A DNA stretch of 46,969 bases, taken from NCBI GenBank assembly GCA_017541265.1, contig JAFXZK010000057.1, positions 1 to 46,969 of the forward strand, in the 5' to 3' direction. A model generated the notes under the pieces. That model was not told where the DNA came from. It saw nothing but the letters and a program-made list of their open reading frames with translations, and searched no databases. This document shows, piece after piece, positions 7,861-18,400 of this stretch. The first letter of the stretch is position 1. Every line of letters begins with the position of its first letter. This DNA is from Bacteroidaceae bacterium (GTDB lineage Bacteria; Bacteroidota; Bacteroidia; Bacteroidales; Bacteroidaceae). The position numbers and the translations under genes are program-made.

Positions 7861-9957
7861 CTACCGCTTTTGGCTGTACTGGCGGAGGCCCTTTTCGAGG
7901 AAGCTGCGGTAGGCGGCTACGTCCTCGTTGTAGGAATAGGAGCCTGTGAGGGGATGTCCGTCGTTATCGAGCAGGACATAGAAGGGCTGGGCGTTGGCTC
8001 CGAACTTGCTGCGCTGCAGGTAGCTCCAGCGGTCGCCCACGGTGCGGAGGGTCACGTCTGCACCATTCTCCCTGACGGTCATCTTCTCCGGCAGCGGTGT
8101 CTTCTCATCGACGTAAAGGGTAATGAGCACGTACTTTTCCCTCATCAGGCCGGCCACCTGCGGGTCGGTCCACACTGCGGCCTCCATCTTGCGGCAGTTC
8201 ACACATCCGTAGCCGGTGAAGTCAAGCATGACCGGCATCTTGTGAGCCGCAGCGTATTGCATACCTTCGTCGTAGTCGTTGAAGTGCGCCTCTACACTCT
8301 CCTCTCCAAGGCGGAAGTCCTGCGTCTGCATGGGGGGAGCGAAGGCGCTGACCGCCTTGCAGGGTGCGCCCCAAAGGCCCGGCACCATGTAGAGGGCGAA
8401 GGCAAAGGCGATGAGCGCAAGGAAATAGCGCGTCACGCTGGTTCGCGGGCGCTGGACGACCTCGCCCATCTCGTCGTACTCGTCCTCGTCGTGCGGGAAG
8501 CGAATCCACCCAATGAGGTACGCGCCCATCGAGGCAAAGATGACAATCCACAGGCACAGGAACACCTCCCTGTCCATCAGGTGCCAGCCGTAGGCGAGGT
8601 CGGCCACACTGAAGAATTTCAGGGCGAAGGCTATCTCCAAGAGACCGAGGCAGACCTTGATGCAGTTCATCCAGTTGCCGCTCTTGGGCATCGTCTTGAG
8701 CCAGGCCGGGAACATGGCAAAGAGGGTGAAGGGCAGGGCGAGAGCCAACGCGAAGCCCAGCATTCCGATGGTCGGAGCGAGAAGAGAGCCGGTCGTGCTG
8801 ACCTCGACGAGCAGGAAACCGATAATCGGGCCTGTGCAGGAGAAGCTGACGAGGCTCAGGGTGAATGCCATGAGGAAGATGCTCAAAAGGCCTGTCGTCG
8901 AACTCGACTTCTTATCTACAGCGTTTGTCCATCTGCTTGGGAGCGTTATTTCGAAGCCTCCGAGGAAGCTTGCGCCGAAGACGAGGAGCATGAGGCAGAA
9001 GAAGATGTTGAAGACGGCGTTGGTGCTGAGGGCGTTCAACGCGCTGGCACCGAAGACAATCGTCACGAAAAGTCCCAGCAGGACGTAGATGACGACGATG
9101 CTGATGCCGTAGGTGATGGCATCACGGATGCCCTTTCGCTTGTCCTCGGCACGCTTCAGGAAGAAGCTCACCGTCATAGGAATGATGGGCCAGACGCAAG
9201 GCGTGAGCAAAGCGATAAGGCCGCCAAGGATGCCGAGCAGGAAGACACCCCACAGGCTCCTGTCCGTAGTTTGCGTTCCAGTCTCGAAAGCCTTGAGTTC
9301 ATCTATGACGGGAGCCCAAGCCTCTCCCCCTTCCCCTCCCCTAAAGGGAAGGGGAGAAACGGTGTCTTGAACTAAGCTGTCGGAGTTTTCGGAGAGTTCC
9401 GAGTTCTCAGAAGACTCTGAATCATCTAAGGATTCTGAAGGCTTCGAGGGTTCTGCTTTCTGCAAGTTCTTCCCTTTAGGGGAGGATTTAGGAGAGGCTG
9501 TGCCTTTGAAGCTGAACTCCACGTTAGTAGGCGGGATGCAGTTCTCGTCGTTGCAGGCGCCATAGGTCAGGTAGCCGGCGACTTCATATTCTGGCTCTGT
9601 GATGGTGAACCGCTGCACGAACGACGCCGTGCCCTCCATGAAGCTGACCTCCATGCCGAACATCTCGTCCATTGCCCGCTGCACCTTGCCGGTGGCGCGA
9701 AGCTTGCCGTCGGGCTTCACGCCCTTTTGCTTCTCCAGAGTCAGTTCGGCGCGAGTGGGTCCGCCGTCGGCGATGTCCGGGCCATAGACGTGCCAGCCCT
9801 CATCCACCGAGCCTTGGAAGACAATCTCCAGGACGTCGTCAGAGACCTTCTTCTGCGAAGCTTTGATGTTGACGGGGTTGTGGAACTGCGCCAAAGCGAC
9901 CGCCGTGGAATATACAAACGCGAATAATAATGTAAGGAGAGAGGATATACGCTTCAT
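7861..9957 (-). CDS. dsbD: DsbD-like thiol:disulfide interchange protein
   Basis: The 698-residue product has a signal peptide (cleavage near AVALAQ). An N-terminal DsbD-type domain (about 25-150) carries a cysteine pair in GACNDENC. The multi-helix electron-transfer domain (about 225-530) has the paired cysteines LTPCVWP and FSCTGP. The C-terminal thioredoxin-like domain (about 560-698) has a CVNC site in GYGCVNCRKME. It would carry electrons from cytoplasmic thioredoxin to periplasmic thiols. Between the first two domains (about 153-213) sits a low-complexity linker, SESSENSELSENSD, flanked by GC-rich inverted repeats and probably inserted. The promoter lies at 9991-9983. Confidence 0.93.
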   Translation of the reverse strand: MKRISSLLTLLFAFVYSTAVALAQFHNPVNIKASQKKVSDDVLEIVFQGSVDEGWHVYGPDIADGGPTRAELTLEKQKGVKPDGKLRATGKVQRAMDEMFGMEVSFMEGTASFVQRFTITEPEYEVAGYLTYGACNDENCIPPTNVEFSFKGTASPKSSPKGKNLQKAEPSKPSESLDDSESSENSELSENSDSLVQDTVSPLPFRGGEGGEAWAPVIDELKAFETGTQTTDRSLWGVFLLGILGGLIALLTPCVWPIIPMTVSFFLKRAEDKRKGIRDAITYGISIVVIYVLLGLFVTIVFGASALNALSTNAVFNIFFCLMLLVFGASFLGGFEITLPSRWTNAVDKKSSSTTGLLSIFLMAFTLSLVSFSCTGPIIGFLLVEVSTTGSLLAPTIGMLGFALALALPFTLFAMFPAWLKTMPKSGNWMNCIKVCLGLLEIAFALKFFSVADLAYGWHLMDREVFLCLWIVIFASMGAYLIGWIRFPHDEDEYDEMGEVVQRPRTSVTRYFLALIAFAFALYMVPGLWGAPCKAVSAFAPPMQTQDFRLGEESVEAHFNDYDEGMQYAAAHKMPVMLDFTGYGCVNCRKMEAAVWTDPQVAGLMREKYVLITLYVDEKTPLPEKMTVRENGADVTLRTVGDRWSYLQRSKFGANAQPFYVLLDNDGHPLTGSYSYNEDVAAYRSFLEKGLRQYSQKR
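9320..9500 (-). repeat. in-frame GC-rich inverted-repeat insert in dsbD
   Basis: An arm at about 9320-9356 (GCCTCTCC... CTCCCCTAAAGGGAAG) faces a diverged inverse copy at about 9469-9500, with a serine/glutamate-coding core between them. Each arm contains a small hairpin (CCCCTAAAGGG type). The reading frame stays open, adding about 60 residues between two DsbD domains. It belongs to the same class of coding-sequence palindromes as those at 24116, 34594, 35917 and 46265, but with a different arm sequence. Confidence 0.7.
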
Positions 9958-9982
9958 CTTGCCATTTGTTATATTTTGGTAT

Positions 9983-9991
9983 GCAAAGGTA
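9983..9991 (-). promoter_or_regulatory. -7 promoter element of dsbD
   Basis: On the minus strand TACCTTTGC (9991-9983) matches TAnnTTTGY. A TTTG lies about 22 nt further upstream, slightly beyond the ideal spacing. The leader would be about 20 nt. Confidence 0.6.
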
Positions 9992-10053
9992 CGAAAAAGA
10001 ATGAAGAAAACAGCAAAATCACCTAACTATTGGCATCATTTTCCTGCAAATAA

Positions 10054-10085
10054 TTTGTTTGCAACAAAAAAAAGAGTAAATTTGC
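10054..10085 (+). promoter_or_regulatory. promoter of the sialidase operon
   Basis: TTTG at 10054-10057 is followed after 19 nt by TAAATTTGC at 10077-10085, a good -33/-7 pair. Transcription would start near 10091, leaving a leader of about 60 nt before the giant repeat protein. I see no other promoter before 21880, so the five plus-strand genes are probably one unit. Confidence 0.7.
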
Positions 10086-10152
10086 AGGGAATAACAAGAA
10101 GAAATGCACAAAACCTAAACTAAATACCAACTAAACTAACAAACACACTACT

Positions 10153-13100
10153 ATGAAGAAAGGACTACTTTCGACGCTCCTGCTTGCCTTGATTGGCCTG
10201 GCAGGAAGCAATGTGACCATTATGGCTCAAACACCTGAGCCTGTTGGCTCGAACGAGGTCATGGAGATTGCCACGGCCGAGGACTTAAACACCTTCGCAC
10301 AGCGCATCGAGTTTGGCGAAGTGTTGGACGGCTTGCTGACTGCCGACATCGACCTCAGCACAAGCGACTATCCCGACCTGATGATTGGCGTAGAGGATAA
10401 CAAGTTCACCGGCACGTTCGACGGTCAGGGACACACCATTACCTACCATTATGAACTGGTCACAGAGAAGTGGCGCGGCCTCTTTGCCTTTGTCGACGGC
10501 GCAACCATACGCAACCTCATTGTCAAGGGAAGTGTCGTTTCGACGAACATCCACTACGGCGCACTCATCGGACGTGGCGACGGCACGATATTTGTGGAGA
10601 ACGTGGTGACAAATGTTGACGTTACAGGACAGATAGGCAGCATTACTGGCGACGCAGGCATGATTGGTGCCAACTACGCAGACATCACCTTCAACAACTG
10701 CGCCGTGCTCGGCCCGTTGGGCTACCCGGGCAGTTCTATGTACAGTCCCTACTCTGGCTGGTCGAACGGCAGCAGCAAGACAACGCTGAACAACTGCTAC
10801 GCCGCCAGCTACTTCAAGGAAGGCACAGGAATCGACAGCAACAGCGCCACCCTGTCACATGCGGGTGGTCCCTGCGTCTTCAACAACTGCTATTACCTTA
10901 ACTACATTGACAAGCAGCAAGGCACACAGGTCACCGAAGAGCAGATTGCCAACGGCTCGCTCTGCTACAAGCTCAACGGCGACCAAACAGACATCGTCTG
11001 GACACAGACCATTGGTGTTGACGAGTTCCCAATGCCTAATCCCGCAGGCAAGCGCGTCTATGCATCAGGCACCTGCCGTTGCGACGGTGCGGAGCTGGAA
11101 AGTTCGCCGCTCACCTATACCAATACGGAGAGCTATCCTGTGATACCTGACCATCAGTTCAGCAGCGACGGCATCTGTACCGTTTGTGGTATGGCTGACC
11201 CCAATGCTGTACAGCAGGACGAGAACGGCTTCTATCTCATCGCCAATGCCGACCAACTGTATTGGCTTAACCTGAAGGTTCAAGAGAGCGATGCCGAGCT
11301 GAAGGCGCTCCTGACCGATGACATCGACCTCTACGACGGCATCGACCCAGACCTGATGATAGGTACAGAAGCCAAACCATTCACTGGCATCTTCGACGGT
11401 GGCGGACACACCATTACATACGACTATGCCTCAGTAGCAGAGAAGTGGCGTGGCCTCTTCGCCTTTGTCAAGGATGCCACCATACGCAACCTCCGCGTCG
11501 AAGGTAGCGCATATGTGACGAACATTCACTACGGTGCCCTCATCGGACGTGGCGATGGCACAATCCTCGTGGAGAACGTCGTAACGAACGTTGACATCAC
11601 AGGACAACGCAGCGGTGTGACTGGCGACGCAGGCATGATTGGTGCCAACTACGCAGACATCACCTTCAACAACTGCGCAACGCTCGGCGAGATGGGCTAC
11701 GAAGGCAGTTCAATGTACAGCCCCTTCTCCGGCTGGTCACATGGTGACAGCAAGACGACGCTGAACAACTGCTTCTCTACCTGCAAGCTCAAAGAAGGCA
11801 CAGGTACAGGCAACTGCTTCACCTTGACTCACCAAAGCGGCACAGTCACCATCAACAACAGCTACTATCTCAATGTGTTTGGCAAAGTGCTTACGGGAGA
11901 AAGAATCCACCAAAGCCAGATAACTGAGGAAGAACTGGAAAGCGGCGAACTCTGCTACAAGCTCAACGGCGACCAGAGCACAATTGGCTGGTATCAAACT
12001 CTCAACGAGGACGGAATGCCCGTGCCCGATGCCACCCATTTGAGAGTCTATGGCGCAGGCGAGACTTTCCTGAACATCACAGACGAAGCAAGCTTCAATC
12101 AGTTCGTTACATTCCTCATCGAAGACGAAAAGGAGTACTATGAAGAGGTCATAGCACAGAAGAGCCTCGTGAACGCTTATCTTGAAGCTCTGGAAAGCAT
12201 AAGCGAATTACCCAACATTGATGCCTTTATTGCTGCTTACAACGAGCTGGCCGGCCAACGCGAGAGCATCAAGAGCTGTGCCGCAGCCTACGATGCCTAC
12301 ATCGCCAAGGTGGAAGAGACAAAGACGTATCTGGAGGAGCATCCCGAACTGGAAAACAATGAAAAGGCTCAGCAACTGGCAAGCTACCTCACCGAGTTCT
12401 TCGAGCCAAGCGAGGACTATCCTAATGGCTCTGCTGAATATATCCTTGATGTCTGCGAACTCAGCGAAGAGGAAATAACCCTCGAGACAGCATTCATCGA
12501 CCAGAAACTGGTTGAAGCCATCACATCCACTCCTGCTGTCGGGACAGAGATTACGATGCTCTTCACCAATGCCGACCTGAGCGACAAGTTCAACGGATGG
12601 GAAGGCCAGCTGCCCACAGGCTGGGGCGGTTCAGAGACCAGTCCCTTGTATGCTGCCGAGTGTCTCGTAAAAACGATGGACATGTACCAGACGCTGAGCG
12701 GACTGCCCAACGGCATCTATGAGCTGCAGGTGAATGGTGCCTTCCGCCCAACGCCCCACGACGACTACTATAACGTCAACTATGCCGCCACGCTCTATGC
12801 CAACGGCGTACACAACTACTTCATGACCAACATCGAGGACATGATTGACGCGGAGGATGCCATCGACGGCGTGAACTGCAACATCAACGGCCCCGTTGCA
12901 GACTTCGCCATCGAGGACGAGGACGGCAATGTCATCGGCTACACGATGCAGGGCATCGTCAGCTGCTGCAACGCCTTCCAGGCAGGACGCTATCCCAACA
13001 GTGTACTCTGCAAGGTGACCGACGGCACGCTGACCATCGGCATCCGTCAGCCCGGCACTGGTCTCTCCCGCGACTGGCTTGGCTTCGGCAATATCAAGGT

Positions 13101-14529
13101 GTTCTACTACGGACAGATGAACGAGGCTGATGAAAGCCTAGACCGCGTGCTGGCATCAATGTTGGACCGTGCAACCACCATCCTCGAAGTTTACGAGTGC
13201 GACTACACGAACGACTACGCCGTTTATCCTAACTTCAGCCAGGCACTCAAGGACGAGCTTCAGCAGACACTCAATGCCGTAGCCACTGCTACCGAGCCTG
13301 AAGCCAAGTTCCAGCTCATCGAGAAGTTCTCCACCCTCTTCCTGCAAATCTATGAGTGCAAGCAGGCCTACATTACCCTCATGGACAAGGCAGAGGAACT
13401 GAACGCTATGATTGATGCATTCCAAGAAATTATGTCAGAAGAAGAATTCCTTCAGATGGAGGACCTCTATTCTCTGCTTACCAACGGCTACATGGACGGC
13501 ACCCTGTCGACAGAGGAAGCCCTGGCCATCGACATCTATGAAGGACTCAACTTCTTCCCCGAAGAAAAGGATGGCTTCTATCTGCTCCGCACCCCGAAGG
13601 ACTTCTACATCTTTGCAAGCATGGTTAGTGGAGGTATGCCAGGCAACGCCAAGCTCATGGCCGACATCGACCTGCGCGAGACAGACTATGCCAACACGAT
13701 GATAGGCAATTATAATGATGAGAAGCCGTTCACAGGTATCTTCGACGGACAGGGACACACCATCACCTACAGCTATGACTTCAGCGACAACTATTGCGGC
13801 CTCTTCAGCTATATTAGCGGCGCCACCATCCGCAACCTCCGCGTAGAAGGCGATGTCGTGACGAGAGGCATCCACTACGGTGCGCTCATAGGCTATGGCG
13901 ACGGAACGATGCTCGTGGAGAATGTCATTACGAATGTCAACATCACGGGTGAGCACAGCGGCGTGACCGGCAACGGCGGCATGATTGGCGCCCTCTATGG
14001 CGACATCACCTTCAACTACTGCGCTACGCTGGGCGAGATGGGCTATGAAGGCAGCTCGATGTACTGCGGCTTCACAGCATTCGCCACCAGTGGCGCAAAC
14101 TCCACCCTGAACAACTGCTACACCACCTGCAAGCTCACCGAAGGCACAGGCACCGACTACTGCTACACCTTCTGCCGAGGCGACAAGAAACTCAACAACT
14201 GCTACTATCTCAATGCAATAGGAGAAAAGCAGGGTAAACAGATGAGTCTTGAGCAGTTCCAGAACGGAGAGGTTTGCTACAAGCTCAACGGCGACCAGAG
14301 CGACATCCACTGGTACCAGACCATCGGTGAAGATGCACTGCCCGTTCTCGATGACAGCCACGGCATCGTGACACGCAACGAGGATGGCACCTATACAGGC
14401 ATCCAGGAAATTAAGCATGAAGAATTAAGCATGAAGAATGATGGAGCAATCTATAATCTTGCTGGTCAACGCCTGAGCAAGATGCAGAAGGGCATCAATA
14501 TCGTTAACGGCAAGAAAATACTTTTCTAA
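10153..14529 (+). CDS. giant secreted protein with three beta-helix-like repeat blocks
   Basis: The 1458-residue product has a signal peptide (cleavage near TIMAQ). Three homologous blocks (about 38-305, 355-640, 1137-1420) each contain FDGQGHTITY or FDGGGHTITY, GLFAFV or GLFSYI, IHYGALIGRGDG or a close variant, FNNCA, NNCYYLN or similar, and CYKLNGDQ. The pattern resembles GLUG-type beta-helix repeats of Bacteroidetes surface proteins. Helical linkers (about 680-790 and 1015-1120) flank a beta-rich, possibly carbohydrate-binding region (about 815-1010). The C-terminus, IYNLAGQRL then KGINIVNGKK, is a common Prevotella tail, perhaps a surface-sorting signal. It is the first gene of the sialidase operon, so glycan binding or adhesion is likely but not shown. 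Confidence 0.8.
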   Translation: MKKGLLSTLLLALIGLAGSNVTIMAQTPEPVGSNEVMEIATAEDLNTFAQRIEFGEVLDGLLTADIDLSTSDYPDLMIGVEDNKFTGTFDGQGHTITYHYELVTEKWRGLFAFVDGATIRNLIVKGSVVSTNIHYGALIGRGDGTIFVENVVTNVDVTGQIGSITGDAGMIGANYADITFNNCAVLGPLGYPGSSMYSPYSGWSNGSSKTTLNNCYAASYFKEGTGIDSNSATLSHAGGPCVFNNCYYLNYIDKQQGTQVTEEQIANGSLCYKLNGDQTDIVWTQTIGVDEFPMPNPAGKRVYASGTCRCDGAELESSPLTYTNTESYPVIPDHQFSSDGICTVCGMADPNAVQQDENGFYLIANADQLYWLNLKVQESDAELKALLTDDIDLYDGIDPDLMIGTEAKPFTGIFDGGGHTITYDYASVAEKWRGLFAFVKDATIRNLRVEGSAYVTNIHYGALIGRGDGTILVENVVTNVDITGQRSGVTGDAGMIGANYADITFNNCATLGEMGYEGSSMYSPFSGWSHGDSKTTLNNCFSTCKLKEGTGTGNCFTLTHQSGTVTINNSYYLNVFGKVLTGERIHQSQITEEELESGELCYKLNGDQSTIGWYQTLNEDGMPVPDATHLRVYGAGETFLNITDEASFNQFVTFLIEDEKEYYEEVIAQKSLVNAYLEALESISELPNIDAFIAAYNELAGQRESIKSCAAAYDAYIAKVEETKTYLEEHPELENNEKAQQLASYLTEFFEPSEDYPNGSAEYILDVCELSEEEITLETAFIDQKLVEAITSTPAVGTEITMLFTNADLSDKFNGWEGQLPTGWGGSETSPLYAAECLVKTMDMYQTLSGLPNGIYELQVNGAFRPTPHDDYYNVNYAATLYANGVHNYFMTNIEDMIDAEDAIDGVNCNINGPVADFAIEDEDGNVIGYTMQGIVSCCNAFQAGRYPNSVLCKVTDGTLTIGIRQPGTGLSRDWLGFGNIKVFYYGQMNEADESLDRVLASMLDRATTILEVYECDYTNDYAVYPNFSQALKDELQQTLNAVATATEPEAKFQLIEKFSTLFLQIYECKQAYITLMDKAEELNAMIDAFQEIMSEEEFLQMEDLYSLLTNGYMDGTLSTEEALAIDIYEGLNFFPEEKDGFYLLRTPKDFYIFASMVSGGMPGNAKLMADIDLRETDYANTMIGNYNDEKPFTGIFDGQGHTITYSYDFSDNYCGLFSYISGATIRNLRVEGDVVTRGIHYGALIGYGDGTMLVENVITNVNITGEHSGVTGNGGMIGALYGDITFNYCATLGEMGYEGSSMYCGFTAFATSGANSTLNNCYTTCKLTEGTGTDYCYTFCRGDKKLNNCYYLNAIGEKQGKQMSLEQFQNGEVCYKLNGDQSDIHWYQTIGEDALPVLDDSHGIVTRNEDGTYTGIQEIKHEELSMKNDGAIYNLAGQRLSKMQKGINIVNGKKILF
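14408..14443 (+). repeat. short-period repeat inside coding sequence
   Basis: ATTAAGCATGAAGAATT is repeated in tandem within the last 120 nt of the giant gene and is translated as EIKHEELSMKND, a linker just before the conserved C-terminal tail. It resembles the periodic spacer repeats of this window, which suggests such repeats can be taken into reading frames. Confidence 0.5.
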
Positions 14530-14560
14530 TTCAAAATGTATAAATTCAAAATTCAAAATT
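14528..14560. repeat. AATTCAAAATT spacer repeat
   Basis: Three degenerate copies of an approximately 9-11 bp unit (AATTCAAAATT) fill the 42-nt spacer between the giant gene and the SGNH gene. It overlaps the stop codon of the former. Confidence 0.5.
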
Positions 14561-14571
14561 GGATATAAGCA

Positions 14572-15381
14572 ATGAAAAAGAAAACATATCTAACAACTAT
14601 CCTCTGTGCCATAGCCTCAGCTGCTATGGCACAGAGTTTCACCGTCTATGAGGGCGAAAAGACCCATGGATATGATACCGAAAACGTGGACAGCATCGTC
14701 TTCAGTCCCGACAAGGCGGCAGCTTCAAGCACAGAGCCGCGCCAAATCAAAGGACGCTGGTGCTCGCTCGGCACCTCCATCTCGTGGCTCAATGAAAACA
14801 CCGCCTCCTATCCGAACCTCACGAAAGGTTATCAAACGCGCGTCATGGAGAAGCTCGCTTTCAAGAACTTTACCAACAAAGCGGTCAATGGCGGTGTCCT
14901 CAAATCGGCAATCAATTCAGTCGTGCTGGCTGATTACTATACCATCGAGCACGGCATCAACGACTGGGGGAAAACTCACCTGACACCCGTTGGCACCATT
15001 GATGACTACATCAACGACACGAGGAACGGCACCTTTGCAGCTATCTACCGTCAGCTCATTGACAGGATATTCACGCGCAACCCGAAGGCTCGCGTCATCC
15101 TCTGCACCCCGCGCAAAGCATACGGCTTCGGCGGCTACCTGCCCGACCACTGGTACGACCCCAACATAAACGGCGTTTACCTTGAAGAATATGCCAACAT
15201 TATACGCCAGATAGCTGCCTACGAGTCCTTCCCCGTGGCCGACTTCTTTGCCGAAGCCGGCGGTCAGCGACAGCTCGACAACTGGAGCTACGACACAGCC
15301 CTGCACCCTAACGACGACGGCATGCAGATAATGGCAAACATCCTGATACAGGCCTTCGAGAAGATACTGGATGACGAATAG
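14572..15381 (+). CDS. secreted SGNH/GDSL-family hydrolase
   Basis: The 269-residue product has a signal peptide ending at AMAQ. SGNH signatures are present: SLGTSISW (block I, nucleophile serine), HGINDWG (block III, G-x-N-D) and DTALHPNDDG (block V, D-x-x-H). Such enzymes are esterases or deacetylases, often acting on acetylated sugars. It lies between a giant surface protein and a sialidase, so a sialate or mucin-glycan O-acetylesterase role is plausible but inferred. The N-terminal VDSIVF segment after the signal peptide is typical of Prevotella secreted proteins. Confidence 0.85.
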   Translation: MKKKTYLTTILCAIASAAMAQSFTVYEGEKTHGYDTENVDSIVFSPDKAAASSTEPRQIKGRWCSLGTSISWLNENTASYPNLTKGYQTRVMEKLAFKNFTNKAVNGGVLKSAINSVVLADYYTIEHGINDWGKTHLTPVGTIDDYINDTRNGTFAAIYRQLIDRIFTRNPKARVILCTPRKAYGFGGYLPDHWYDPNINGVYLEEYANIIRQIAAYESFPVADFFAEAGGQRQLDNWSYDTALHPNDDGMQIMANILIQAFEKILDDE

Positions 15382-15425
15382 ATTGTTGCTCACTAACCTT
15401 CGACTAACTAAACATTAAATAACTT

Positions 15426-18400
15426 ATGAAACTAAAAACTTTATTGACCTCATTGCTTCTGCTCATAGCGGGAGCGATGATGCAGTTGAACGCTCAGGTA
15501 GCAGTAACTGTGGGTAGCCAAGTGACGGATGCCAGTAGCATCGTCAGCGGCAAAGCCTATCTTCTGAGATGGGACGGACTAACAGGAACACCTTATGCTC
15601 TCGACACAGGTGGAGATGTTTATAGCATGGCCAACAACAATTCGGCCACTCAAGCTGCCGTTTATTATCTTATCAGCGATGGTAATGGCGGTTACAAGGT
15701 CGAGAATGCCTATACTGGCAAGTACTGGCCTACACCATCCTCCAATGGCGAATATATTGCACCTACCACAATAGCGAATGCCGGAACATGGACAATTGCA
15801 GCAAGTGGTACGGCCAATCGTTTCACCTTTACTTGTAGTGTTGGCGGAACGGCTTACCATACCAATCGTAGCAGCAGTAAACTTGTTGCTCACACTTCAG
15901 ACTCTCCCGTGAGCATTTACGAAGTGACAGCTTCCACGCTGGCCACTGCAGCTACCTATTCCGCATTTGCCGATAAAGACATCTCTGTCTCTGCTACAGA
16001 AGCAGCCAGCATCAGCGAAGGCCAATGGTATGTATTGAAGAATCGCGGCCGCAACGGCTATGCCTTCGAGAACAGCGGCTCGATGAAGAACCAAGGAGCA
16101 GCTCCTGCTGGTTCGGCTACAGACAATGGAAAATTCCTTGTTCGCTTCCTCAATGCTGGTGACGGCAAGTACTACCTGCAGAACGGCCTGAGCAACTTCT
16201 GGGGTGCTATCCCGCAGAATACGGCTGTACCTGCCACGGCTCTGGGCACAGAGAAGTACACCATAGGCAAGATTAACTCCACAGACGGCCACTTCTACCT
16301 GACCTCCGAGACCAACGGCATCGTCCTCGACTGTCAGGAGAACGGCTATCCCGTGGTAGGTTGGGGGACAAGCATTCCCACTACCACTGGCGGCAACAAC
16401 GACTGGGCTTTCTATCTTGTAGAGTTTGTAGATTCGTGGATTCCCACTATCAGCGAGGTCTATACCATCAACAACACAAACAGTAGCCGTGGTGCCATGA
16501 TGTATAACGGCAGTTCATCCTATGTATGGTCGAGCGGCAAAAGCGGAACATTCAGTGCCACCGATCCCAATTGCCAATGGGTTCTCGTGCCTACGGGAAC
16601 AGCCAAACAATATTATTTATATAATGTAGGAGCTGGCAAGTTTGCCATACCTTCTGCTACATCAAGCACTGCTTCGTGGATATTCTCTTCAAACGCTGTG
16701 GCTGTTACCTTCATCACACAGAACGATGGAACTAAGAAGATTAAAACAGTCACGACAGACACCTACGCAGCCGTCAGCAACAACTACACAGGTCCCATTA
16801 TCAACTACAACGATGTGGGCGGCAACTTTACCATAACAAAGGTTGACGGAGACCAAAGCACTGCTGCTACCGCTGCTTTTAACAAATTGGTGGACAATAA
16901 GACCGCAGCAAGTGCAGTTCCTGCTTCCGGCAGCGATGGCTGGTATATCATTCGCATTAAGACCCATGGAACGTATGCCGACAAGTATGTGTTCCCTGCT
17001 ACAAGTGAGATGAATTACAACGGCACATATTATCCTCTCACATTTGAACACGGAGCAAATGTACGTCCTGCCATCGACAACGTCACTTATTATACTCGCA
17101 TCAGCAACGAAAATGGAAACTATTATTGGCAAATGCCTAATGGCAAATATCTGTATGGACACAACTATAAATTCCCCATCTCCACGACTACCAAGTCGAA
17201 TTTCGCCATGGATTACACCAATGGCAGTGGTTTCCGTATGTGGGGCAGTTCCCGCTATGCTGTTCCATATCTATTGAATAGTTTATACTTCATCGGCGAA
17301 ACATCAAGCTCTGGCAACGCCTACTATGACATCTATCCCATCGACCTTGATGCTGCTGGGCTTACGGCTTGGCAAGTCCTTTGCGACAATGCTCCTGAGT
17401 CTGCTCAGATAACTTGCTCTCGCAGCGACGTCAGTGGCTTGACGGCTGTTTACAAGAATGGCTTCTTCTTCCTGCCCACCGGCGTGACACCAGAAAGCAC
17501 AGACTTCAACTTGGACGGAGCAACCAATGTGACCGTGGATGCCACAGCCAAGACCATCACCTTTGCTTACGACCCCAACCTTGCCATTGTTGCTGACGGC
17601 GTTATCGTGGAGCAAGGCTGGCAGACGGCAGGTCGCGACAGTGAGGTAATGTTGCTTCGCGTCACGGCTAAGCCCTTCAAGGATGCCACCAACGTTTCGC
17701 TCACCGTTAACCTCAAGGACGGCTCGGCGGCCAACATCTCCACCTTGAAGCTTTACGAAGCCAACAACAACTCACCTGAAATCTACTCCACAGGCGACGG
17801 CGCTCCCACGAAGACGGAGGTCGCTACGGCATCCATCTCCGGTGCTACCGCCACCTTCTCCATCGGCGACCTCGCTGCCGGCACACACTACTATTGGATT
17901 GGTGCTACGGTGAGCAGCACAGCCACTCTCGGTGCAGTCCTCGATGCAGCCGTGACAGGCATCGCCTATCAGGTGGAAGGCCAGACGGCACAGAACCTCG
18001 ACCTGACCTCTGTTGGCGACCCTGCCGACCGTGGCGCTATGGTCTTCAATGTCCGCAGCTATCCCTTCCTGCCTCGTGACAATGGCAGCCGCGTCTATCG
18101 TATTCCTGCCATGATAGTGGCTGACGACGGCAGCATCGTCGTAGCTGCTGACAAGCGCTATCAAAGTCACACCGACATCGGCAACGGCGGACACGTCATC
18201 GACATCGTGGTGCGCCGCAGCACCGACGGCGGTAAGACCTGGAGCGCTCCCGTGACCATCGCCAAGGGCGAAGGCTCCACCGCAAGCGGCGGCGACGACA
18301 AGCGTTGCGGCTTCGGCGACCCCAGCCTCGTGAAGGGTAAGGACGGCAAGCTCTACTGCCTCTTTGCCGCTGGCAACGAAGGTTACTTCTACGGCCAGAA

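Noticed and set aside
7834..9375. 513-residue plus-strand open frame over dsbD
   Set aside because: It lies antisense to a clear DsbD gene, has no recognisable domain, and its composition is what GC-rich third positions on the other strand produce. The same reasoning removes the long minus-strand frames at 26241-28112, 29571-31241 and 37059-38471.
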